Source of the DNA: Bathynomus jamesi
Taxonomy: Eukaryota > Arthropoda > Malacostraca > Isopoda > Cirolanidae
DNA length: 64,000 bases
Assembly (NCBI GenBank): GCA_023014485.1
Contig: JAJOZX010000088.1
Span: 365,001-429,000, forward strand
Direction: 5' to 3'
This document shows positions 1-8,503 of this stretch, one piece after another. The translations under genes and the position numbers were made by a program. Below the pieces are notes generated by a model, which did no database searches, was not told the DNA's origin, and worked only from the letters and a program-made list of their open reading frames with translations. The number at the start of each line of letters is the position of its first letter. Within the stretch, counting starts at the first letter, position 1.

Positions 1-1878
1 AGTTTTATATCCATGTTTCTGTGTTTCTATTTTCAGGAGTTAACAAGAAGAATAAACACATTGTTGTATACCCTGACATTCCTTCTGCTATGAGACCTGT
101 ACCCCATGGTCCTGGAATTCCAATACCCGACCCACCTCAAACCCTGGACTTCGATGATTCTGATGATGAATCAATGACCAATGCCAATGACCAGTCCCAG
201 TCGTATATACCTCAAAATACCGCTTCAAATGAGCCGAGGCCTCTCAACCAGGCCAAACTTAATGATCTTACCAGGGATTTAGGACTTTCCAAATTAGCTG
301 CCGAGATCTTGGGCTCACGACTTCGAGAGGACAACTTGCTGGCTCCGGGAACAACATTCTCCTGGTATAGGAAACGAGAGGAAGAATTCCGCAAGTTTTT
401 TGCAGTGCACGAAAATACCTCTTCCTTAGTGTACTGCTGCAATGTTGAGGGGCTAATCGAATCCTTGGGCCTGCCATATAACGCATCAGAATGGAGGCTA
501 TTTATAGACTCGTCTAAACGAAGTTTGAAAGCAGTACTTCTCAACATTGGGAATAGGGTTGCATCAGTCCCTGTAGCACATTCCGTACAACTTACTGAGA
601 GCTACGATAACATGAAAATTTTACTGGATGCTCTCGTATACGACCAACATAACTGGAGGATCTGTGGAGATTTGAAGGTAATACTAATATCATAAGTAAA
701 CTATTGCTATTGACTATGTTGTTTTTCCAAAGGTTATTTGAGAGCGTATAAGAACACTTAACTTCCCCACAGAAGTGATACAGTCCAATGCATAGATTTT
801 TTTATCTGATAGAACAAATTCTCTAAATTCTTTAAATATTTTCATTTTTTTTCAGATTGTGGCATTTGTATTGGGAATGCAAGGGGGATACACGAAATAC
901 CCATGTTTCCTCTGCAAATGGGATAGCCGAGCGGATGAGAAGCACTATGCACAGCGTGAATGGGCATCCAGAGAGAATTTTGAACCTGGGTCGCATAATG
1001 TCGTTTCAGTGCCCCTTGTACCACCAACAAAAATTTTGCTCCCACCACTTCATATTAAGCTGGGCTTGATGAAAAATTTCATCAAATCAATGAATAAGGA
1101 GGGTTCAGCATTCCGATATCTCGAGAGTAAATTTCCTCATATATCTGATGCTAAACTAAATGCTGGGGTTTTTGATGGTCCTCAAATTCGAACTTTGATC
1201 AAGGATACTCAGTTCGAAAACGCAATGACTCCAACTGAGAAGAATGCCTGGCAGGCATTCAAATCAGTTGTCACTGATTTTCTTGGCAAGCGTAGAAGTC
1301 CAGAATACGAGTCCGTTGTCGAAAACTTGATGGAAGCTTTCAAAGCTCATGGGTCGCGCATGTCCATAAAAATGCACTTTTTGTGGTCCCACTTGGACTA
1401 TTTTCCTGAAAATTGCGGGGATTATAGTGAGGAACAGGGTGAACGATTTCACCAAGATATCAAAATAATGGAAGAGAGGTACCAGGGAAACTGGGATATC
1501 AATATGCTGGCGGACTATTGCTGGTGTTTGAAGCGAGACGTGCCCGAAGAAAAACACAGACGGAAAGCCAAAAAAACTTCATTCCTTCCTCAATAAACTT
1601 TTTTCCATATTCATTGTATGAATAAAAGTATTTATTCACACAATGTTTTCATTTTTCACGAGTGTTCTTATAATATTACTCGTATCTACAGTGTTTAAGC
1701 TAAAAAAATCAATAAATTTGGGGATAAAATTGGACTTATAATAAATGGCCAATAGAGAAAAAACCTGACCTGATTGAGGAAAACCAATGTCATTTTCGAA
1801 TTCAGCATGGTCGAATTATATAATATGAGTTGAAAAAACCCTCACAGCAGACAAAAAAATTTCATATGCATACCAGTG
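1..1878 (+). mobile_element. Family A (CACTG-end) DNA transposon, copy 1, left end outside window
   Basis: This is the right part of an element whose left end is off the window. It stops at 1878 in CAGTG, followed at once by TAA and mariner sequence. About 1751-1878 resembles the 3' terminal repeats of the other two family A copies (shared blocks AAAAACCTGAC and ATTCAGCA). The mariner at 37303-38676 is uninterrupted at the equivalent point (TAAT at 37347-37350), so this copy appears to sit inside an older mariner at a TAA target. Confidence 0.75.
37..1596 (+). CDS. Family A transposase-like protein, two visible exons (37-677, 856-1596)
   Basis: Partial gene lacking its N-terminus, which lies upstream of the window. 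The first visible exon begins after a pyrimidine-rich acceptor (TTTTCAG at 30-36). Exon one ends at 677 in GGAGATTTGAAG before GTAATA. A 178-bp intron (678-855) ends in TTTTTTTTCAG, and exon two starts ATTGTGGCATTT in phase 0. Removing the intron aligns the protein with the two intronless copies (8737-10419 and 15066-16769). Shared landmarks are RLFIDSSK, CGDLK, GYTKYPCFLC, PPLHIKLG and SEEQGERFHQDIK. The last exon ends at TAA 1594-1596 with an AATAAA-like signal overlapping the stop. Likely a transposase (D...D...CxxC...H...E order), but the function is inferred. Confidence 0.75.
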
Positions 1879-3202
1879 TAATAGGCCATGGGGCTGAAAT
1901 GTCTTTTGGGCCGTAAGTTTGAACTTTCTGCTTCACATAACCGGATTTTTCCAGTTTGAACCTCCCTCCTTGTAAAAACCGCTTTTAAACGCCCTTGTAT
2001 AAAACCGATGGTTAACGCAGTTTCGAAAATGGCGTCTGACAGTGATGTGCGTCGTAAACAGAGAGCTGTTATCGAGTTCTTAACCGCAGAGAAGGAAACT
2101 GGAAATATTCACAAACGTCTACAAAACGTTTACGGAGATGCTGTTGTTGATCGAAGCACAGTTGGACGCTGGTCTAAACGTGTGAGATCATCGGAGAGAG
2201 GGAGAGCCTCGATGATGAGCCACGCAGCGGTCGCCCGGCATCGGCTGTGACATCTCACACTGTGCAACGTGCTAACAGCATCATTCGATCAAATCGGCGC
2301 GTCACATACAAGGAGCTATCACTGGAGCTAGGAATTAGTGAAGGAAGTGTGAATACGATAATTCAGCAACTGGGATACTCAAAAGTGTGTTCACGGTTTG
2401 TTCCTCGCGAACTGACTGAAGATCACAAAGCCCAAAGAAAAGAAATTGCTTCTGAGTCGTTGGTTCGATACGAGACAGAAGGGATGACTTCCTTTCACGA
2501 ATTGTGACTGGGGATGAGACTTGGGTACACCACTTTGAACCTGAAACAAAACGCCAATCCATGGAGTGGCATCATGCAGACTCCCCACGCAAGAAAAAGT
2601 TCAAAATGGCTCCCTCTGCAGGAAAGGTTATGGCCACCATCTTCTGGGACATGGAAAGGGTGATTCTGGTGGACATTATGAAGAAAGGACAAACAGTCAA
2701 CTCAGAGGCATATATTGCTACCCTGCAGAGACTCCAGAGACGTATAAATCGAGTTCGACCGGAGAGAAAACTGGAAGACGTCCTTCGTTTGCACGATAAC
2801 GCAAGACCACACAACAGTTTGCAAACAAGAGAGGCCATCATAAAAATGCGCTTGACTGTGTTAACCCACCCTCCATACAACCCGGATCTGGCACCTTCAG
2901 ACTTCCATTTGTTAGGGCCAATGAAGGATGCTATTCGTGGAAGAAAGTTTCAGAGTGACGATGAGGTTGTTGAGGAGGTTAAGAGGTGGCTCCAGCGGAA
3001 GCCAGCGGACTTTTACCAGCAAGGAATAAAGGCCCTTGTTTTGAGGTGGAGGAAAGCCGTAGAAAAGGATGGAGACTATGTGGAAAAATAAAAACTTGTA
3101 AAAAAGGTATGTAACTACTTGTGTACAAAATTTCTTGAAATTACAAGGAAACTTGGAAAGGAAAAAAAAAAAGGTGTGGCAAAATATATTGAGTGGCCCT
3201 TG
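1879..3202 (+). mobile_element. Mariner (DD34D) element, 5' end displaced by a family A insertion
   Basis: The sequence matches the mariner at 37303-38676 throughout. The right TIR (GGTGTGGCAAAATATATTGA, about 3174-3202) is present. The left TIR is absent because the family A element ends exactly at the start of this block. Confidence 0.85.
2008..3091 (+). pseudogene. Mariner transposase, two frameshifts
   Basis: Cut-and-paste transposase of the mariner DD34D group, broken into three frames (2008-2250, 2247-2507, 2504-3091). The N-terminal part holds the helix-turn-helix DNA-binding region. The catalytic part has TGDETW, LHDNARPH and NPDLAPSDFH. There are 34 residues between the second and third aspartates, as in mariner. 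The C-terminus is complete (ends DYVEK, stop 3089-3091). A second, independently damaged copy lies at 37499-38567. No single reading frame spans the protein, so it is inactive as assembled. Confidence 0.9.
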
Positions 3203-3205
3203 TGT

Positions 3206-3569
3206 ATATATATAATATATATATATATATAATATACACAGTATATAGAATTTTCACAGGGGGAATAAACGTTTAAAACAAATGGACATGCACAAGAAGG
3301 GTTATTTATTGTAATATCTACTGAATAATAATAGCGTTAATTTACCTTGGGATTGATAAACTCCAGTTGTCTGATAGTAAAAAGTGGTCCTCTGAAGTCG
3401 CATGAACGCAATCAAATTTTATGGAATTTTGATGAAGTAAAATTTTCCTTTTAAACCAACGAATGAAATGCAAAGAAATCGTAATTAGCTTAAATAACAA
3501 GCAGGTAAACTAACTTATTTAAGAGTATGTTTAGGATTACAAAGTAAAGAAGACGGTACCTGTAGCTGA

Positions 3570-3607
<38 letters not shown>

Positions 3608-4980
3608 TTAAAAGTTGAAATTTTAAAATAAAATATACAGTATGTGAAGATAAATCCTTAATGATTATAAATATATAATATTTATTTATATGTTATCAAC
3701 ATTTGGCTTCATGAAAAAAGAATAATGAAGTTCTAAATGTAAAGAAAATATATTATTTGCATTTCATTATTCTGACACTGTATAAATAGATAAATATACC
3801 ATAAATATTGTTTGATATTGTTCAACTTTCTTCCTAACAGCAAAGGTAATGTGACGGAGGGGACCTGCACCTTTAAATGAGATTCGAACCTCGCTGATGT
3901 AACCGGAAGCGGTGTTGCGACGTGGCCATTTCGTAGCCCATACAAATATACAAATACATATTGATATACATAAGTATAAATATGAATATAAGTATATTGA
4001 TGTACATATTTAAAGAGTGCATAATTTATTAAATAAGAATTTGACATTTCGTTAAAAGGCGCAGATTTGTTTTCCGATAAGATATAAATAAGTAAATAGC
4101 TTTGAACTACCTTTAATCTAGATGGCTTTATAATACGTGTTACTTCCCTCTATATACATATAATGGCTTTACATCAATCTTGTTTTAATGGTTACCGAGT
4201 TTCATGTCTGTATTTTGCTTACATTTAACTCAAATTAAGGAGTTTTTCTATGTAAAATGGATTGTATTCATAAAATTGTGACAAATGAATTAAAAATTGG
4301 ATATGAGGTACGATTAAAAAAAAATAGTGCATTAAGTTCTGATTACACTTTCATAGGTCACGAATGTGTTGGGAGGAGATTTGTGAGCTTTGTAATTTGA
4401 AGTCATTAGGTTTTAAATATTTAAAGGTATTTTCAAAAGGTTGGTGAAATAAAGTTACTAGTTTTTCCCTTATTATTCAAAGGATGCGAATTATTATTGC
4501 AGTATTATTAAAGCATAATATAGTAAAAGCTTAATTCAATATCTCATCCTTTTGGTTGGATAATTCCAATTCTTGAGCCATTATAATTATGCTGTCTCGT
4601 GTTTTTACTGGTGTTTCGTATGTTTCAAAATAAAAACTTATGTCAAAGGAAAGCTTTATTATAACTTGTGTGCATATATATACACTGAGCAGAAGAAAAA
4701 TCGGCAGACTTGGAATATCGCGAAAAGCAAAAAAGTGGGCAAGCTTCTGTTTATAAAAGTTTTAAAATTCGAAAATATAGTCTATGAGGCAACCAAATAA
4801 CGAGACAAAACAACGTCAGCTGCGAACACACTAGCTGAAACGAATTTTCGACTTCTTTTAAGAATTCGACAGTCTGACATTCAGTTGCTATTAGACTGCT
4901 AGTGTCACTTTTTCTTCCACTAGTGGGAGTAGGCATTTGCGTTTAATAACAGATAGACTTCTAATTCTTTTAGGTTTCAG
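3206..4980. other. AT-rich interval without a recognised gene
   Basis: Contains a TA-rich tract at 3206-3240 and a CT microsatellite at 3573-3605. I see no conserved coding sequence. Around 3862-3950 the minus strand has a B-box-like GAGGTTCGAATCTC, which could be an old tRNA-derived SINE, but the A box is poor. Confidence 0.5.
3573..3605. repeat. (CT)n microsatellite
   Basis: Uninterrupted CT dinucleotides. Confidence 0.95.
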
Positions 4981-4995
4981 AATTGGACATTTACA

Positions 4996-5597
4996 ATGGA
5001 TTTGAGTGCCGTGAACGTCTCAAGAGTCGTCGCCCTAATTGAAGATGGTCAGAGCCAACGTTACGTCGCCGATGCGCTAGGAATTCCAAGAACAACGGTT
5101 CGACGTGTCTACCAACGTTATGTGGAGAGAGGAGAGTACACCAGAAGACCAGGATCTGGAAGATCGTGCTACACATCTGCCCGTGACGATCGTTTCATCG
5201 TCTTGAGTGTTTCGCGAGATCGTCGCTTGACTGCCACAAACGTCCACAATGAGCTGGAAAGGTCTCGAGACGTCAGTGCATCGGAGTGAACCGTTAGAAG
5301 GAGACATATGGAAAGTGGCTTACATGCTAGACGTCCAGCAATGGGCCCGGAATTGCCCCCACACCACCGCAATGCTCGTCCTGCTTTCGCTCGTGAGCAT
5401 GTCAATTGGACTCCTCCAAAAGCAACCCTCTCCGTAAAAGTGCACGGGGCGAATCAAGATTTAATCTTCGAACATCCGATGGACAAGAAACAGTGTGGAG
5501 AAGAACAGGAGAAAGATTCGCCCCGTGCACTTTTACGGAGAGGGTTGCTTTTGGAGGAGTCCAAGTTGAACGCTATATATATGTCCCGTTAGGTTAA
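4996..5597 (+). pseudogene. Tc1-like transposase, truncated, frameshifted, with internal inverted duplication
   Basis: The open start (4996-5289) encodes a Tc1-type paired-like DNA-binding domain: MDLSAVNVSRVVALIEDG, then a helix-turn-helix with GIPRTTVRRVYQRY and a basic RRPGSGR linker. After a frameshift the product continues as GLHARRPAMGPELPPHHR and AREHVNW (5308-5410). It resumes in another frame with ESRFNLRTSDGQETVWRR and FAPCTFTERVAFGG. The segment that should carry the first catalytic aspartate (FSDESR) is replaced by a reversed copy of the downstream 48 bp. Everything after FGG, including the other two catalytic acids, is missing. It cannot encode an active transposase. Confidence 0.85.
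5408..5562. repeat. 48-bp inverted duplication inside the Tc1-like gene
   Basis: Positions 5408-5455 are the exact reverse complement of 5515-5562 (outer ends GGACTCCTCC and GGAGGAGTCC; inner ends CGAATC and GATTCG). The right arm encodes normal Tc1 sequence (FAPCTFTERVAFGG), so the left arm is the duplicated, inverted one. Confidence 0.9.
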
Positions 5598-5823
5598 TTG
5601 AATGCCCGGATAGGTCAACTGAAAGCCTGGGTAGGTTAATTGAAAGCCTGGGTAGGTTAATTGAATGCCTGGGTAGGTTAATTGAATGCCTGGTTAAGTT
5701 AATTGTACACCCTTGACGATTGATTAGGTTAAGTCGTGATATTTTCGTTAGTTTTAACGAACATATCACGACTTAACCTAACCAATCGTCAAGGGCGTAC
5801 AGTTGACCTAACCGGGCATTCAA
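5590..5823. repeat. TTAGG-like palindromic repeat with 21-bp minisatellite
   Basis: Begins with about five copies of a 21-bp unit (TAGGTTAATTGAATGCCTGG). It then passes through CTTGACGATTGATTAGG and GTGATATTTTCGTTAG to a centre near 5755, after which the same motifs return on the opposite strand (TATCACGACTTAACC, TTGACCTAACCGGGC). The same motif set recurs at 12796-12903, 13535-13785, 14268-14445 and 17440-17665. Confidence 0.85.
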
Positions 5824-5937
5824 TAATTTTACCGTAGGTTTGACATATATATATATATATATATCGTAAAGAACGACGCTTGTATAGGAGATATTCCGCG
5901 CAAGACGAGAGAGAGCGAACGAAACAAATGAAAAAAT

Positions 5938-6013
5938 GAGGTAACCACCCGGGAATCGAACCCGGGATCTTCCGATTGCCGGTCAGATGCGATACCATTA
6001 CACCATGGGCCTC
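5938..6013 (-). repeat. SINE tRNA-like head 1
   Basis: Minus-strand cloverleaf-like segment with A box TGGTGTAATGG and perfect B box GGTTCGATTCC. The anticodon stem TCTGA/TCGGA closes a loop CCGGCAA. Position 33 is C rather than U and the acceptor stem pairs poorly, so a functional tRNA is unlikely. Confidence 0.75.
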
Positions 6014-6205
6014 ACTCTTCCAAATGCCGTAATTCTTCTACATCCTCGCAGAAACCAATGCCCCAAGGGGGCACCTTCCGCATGCCGTAACATTATATAC
6101 ATTCAAATGCAAAGAACACGCAGTATAAATAACGTAAAGAACGACGCTTGTATAGGAGATATTCCGCGCAAGACGAGAGAGAGAGAACGAAACAAATGAA
6201 AAAAT

Positions 6206-6281
6206 GAGGTAACCACCCGGGAATCGAACCCGAGATCTTCCGATTGCCGGTCAGATGCGATACCATTACACCATGGGCCTC
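6206..6281 (-). repeat. SINE tRNA-like head 2
   Basis: Nearly identical to head 1, in the next tandem unit. The T-stem has one change (CCCGAG on the plus strand). After 6353 the unit runs into an inverted copy of its own leader (6354-6415). Confidence 0.75.
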
Positions 6282-6643
6282 ACTCTTCCAAATGCCGTAA
6301 TTCTTTTACATACTCGCAGAAACCAATGCCCCAAGGGGGCACCTCCCGCATGCGCGGAATATCTCCTATACAAGCGTCGTTCTTTACGTTATTTATACTG
6401 CGTGTTCTTTGCAGTTGAATGTATATATATATATATATATGATATATATTATATATATATATATATGACCTCGGAGGCCGACGCCACATAGCCTATGTTC
6501 TTATATATATGTACAGTATATATATATATATATATATACATATTTTAACTGCAAACAACACAGTATAATTAATGTAAAGAACGACGCTTGTGTAGAAGAG
6601 CGTTCCGCACAAGATGAAGACGGAGAACGAGCAAATGAAAAAT

Positions 6644-6719
6644 GAGGTACCTCCCAGGAATCGAACCCGAGATTATCCAATTGCCGGTCGGACATGCTAT
6701 CCACTATACCAAGGTCCTC
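6644..6719 (-). repeat. SINE tRNA-like head 3 (second subtype)
   Basis: A diverged subtype with A box TGGTATAGTGG (full consensus match) and B box GGTTCGATTCC. The anticodon stem is TCCGA/TTGGA with the same CCGGCAA loop. GAGGACC can pair with the 3' GGTACCTC apart from one bulge, better than in subtype 1. Confidence 0.75.
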
Positions 6720-6997
6720 GATCAATCAGAAGTCGTAATTCTCCTACATACGAGCGGAATCAAATGCCATGAGGGGGCACCTCCGCATGCCGTACATATA
6801 TACATTTTAACTGCAAACAACACAGAGTTCCCTCCTCATCTTGTGCGGAACGCTCTTCTACACAAGCGTCGTTCTTTACATTAATTATACTCTGTGTTGT
6901 TTGCAGTTAAAATGTATATATGTACGGCATGCGAAGGTGCCCCCTCAGGGCATTTGATTCCGCTCGTATGTAGGAGAATTACGACTTCTGATTGATC

Positions 6998-7073
6998 GAA
7001 GACCTTGATGTAGTGGATAGCATGTCCGACCGGCAATTGGATGACCCCGGGCTCGATTCCTGGGAGGTACCTC
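6998..7073 (+). repeat. SINE tRNA-like head 4 (second subtype, inverted)
   Basis: Plus-strand partner of head 3 in a head-to-head pair. A box TGATGTAGTGG; B box GCTCGATTCC has one change from consensus. Confidence 0.7.
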
Positions 7074-7143
7074 ATTTTTCATTTGCTCGTTCTCCCTCCT
7101 CATCTTGTGCGGAACGCTCTTCTACACAAGCGTCGTTCTTTAC

Positions 7144-7184
<41 letters not shown>

Positions 7185-7260
7185 ACGTAAAGAACGACGC
7201 TTTGTATAGGAGAATATTCCGCGCAAGACGAGAGCGAAAGAACGAAACAAATGAAAAAAT

Positions 7261-7337
7261 GAGGTAACCACCCGGGAATCGAACCCGGGATCTTCCGATT
7301 GCCGGTCAGATATGATAACCATTACACCACGGGCCTC
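7261..7337 (-). repeat. SINE tRNA-like head 5
   Basis: First of three near-identical units of 269-270 bp period. Both promoter boxes are intact (TGGTGTAATGG, GGTTCGATTCC on the minus strand). Confidence 0.75.
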
Positions 7338-7529
7338 ACTCAATCAAATGTCGTAATTCCTCTACATGCGCGCAGAAACCAATGCCCCAAAGGGGCACCT
7401 TCCGCATGCCGTAACATTATATACATTATAACTGCAAACACGCAGTATAATTAACATAAAGAACGACGCTTTGTATAGGAGAATATTCCGCGCAAGACGA
7501 GAGCGAAAGAACGAAACAAATGAAAAAAT

Positions 7530-7606
7530 GAGGTAACCACCCTGGAATCGAACCCGGGATCTTCCGATTGCCGGTCAGATATGATAACCATTACACCACG
7601 GGCCTC
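7530..7606 (-). repeat. SINE tRNA-like head 6
   Basis: Differs from head 5 by very few bases (a T for C in the T stem), which points to recent tandem duplication. Confidence 0.75.
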
Positions 7607-7841
7607 ACTCAATCAAATGTCGTAATTCCTCTACATGCGCGCAGAAACCAATGCCCCAAAGGGGCACCTCCCGCATGCCGTAACATTATATACATTATAA
7701 CTGCAAACACGCAGTATAATTAACATAAAGAACGACGCTTTGTATAGGAGAATATTCCGCGCAAGACGAGAGCGAAAGAACGAAACAAATGAAAAAATGG
7801 TTTCTGCGCGCATGTAGAGGAATTACGACATTTGATTGAGT

Positions 7842-7918
7842 GAGGCCCGTGGTGTAATGGTTATCATATCTGACCGGCAATCGGAAGATCCCGGGTTCGA
7901 TTCCCGGGTGGTTACATC
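7842..7918 (+). repeat. SINE tRNA-like head 7 (inverted)
   Basis: Plus-strand copy facing the truncated unit at 7724-7799, forming a palindrome with it. A box TGGTGTAATGG and B box GGTTCGATTCC are intact. Confidence 0.75.
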
Positions 7919-8026
7919 ATTTTTTCATTTGTTTCGTTCTTTCGCTCTCGTCTTGCGCGGAATATTCTCCTATACAAAGCGTCGTTCTTTTCTTTACGTT
8001 AATTATACTGCGTGTTTGCAGTTATA

Positions 8027-8055
<29 letters not shown>

Positions 8056-8066
<11 letters not shown>

Positions 8067-8503
8067 CGGTTTATAGCGTAAAGTTGGCACTATAATAATG
8101 ATAATGGTTAATTGATTGAGAATGATTGATGGCTAATGATAAGGCTGGAGTCACCAATTTATAGTCACTCCAAGATCACCAACTTATAGTGGTCTACGAA
8201 TCAGCGATATGATGTGGCTAAGAAAGTAGCCTTACAGCCAAACGAACAGTATTTAATAAGAAGTGAAAAATTACTTCTGTTGTTTTGTGTTTAATCAGGA
8301 AAATAAATCAGTTATTTGTTCACAGCGATTAACAGTTCAATAAAGATATTTATAATGATTAACAATTATAAAACGGCATTTATATTATGCTAAAGATGCC
8401 TGAGTATTAGCAAATACGGAATGGTTATACAGACTAATTGTTAAGTAATAAACTAATTTAGATTGGCCAATGAGATATGCAAAATGGAACACAGAATAAA
8501 TAA
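8056..8503. other. Flank of family A copy 2
   Basis: AT-rich sequence with no gene. From about 8436 to 8503 it is the left half of a host repeat unit that continues at 10977 on the far side of the transposon. Confidence 0.6.

Larger units (their letters stand above)
5865..8030. repeat. Array of tRNA-derived SINEs, tandem and inverted
   Basis: About seven SINE units share a GTAAAGAACGACGCTT block, a tRNA-like head and a CCGCATGCCGTA block. Units starting at 5865 and 6133 are tandem on the minus strand. Units around 6573-6829 (minus) and 6888-7145 (plus) face each other. Units starting at 7185, 7455 and 7724 have a 269-270 bp period. The 7724 unit stops at 7799 and is followed by an inverted copy (7801-8030). 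TA tracts separate the groups (5844-5864, 6421-6465, 7145-7182, 8029-8055). Confidence 0.85.

Noticed and set aside
3862..3950. tRNA or SINE on the minus strand
   Set aside because: Only a B-box-like GAGGTTCGAATCTC is present. The A box has at least two mismatches and no repeat partner was found in the window.
5590..5823. True telomere
   Set aside because: The TTAGG-like units are interspersed with non-telomeric motifs, occur in both orientations and are repeated internally, so these are interstitial palindromic elements.
5938..7918. Seven tRNA genes
   Set aside because: The heads have good internal promoter boxes and an anticodon-like stem, but the acceptor stems pair poorly, position 33 is C, and each is embedded in a repeated SINE unit.
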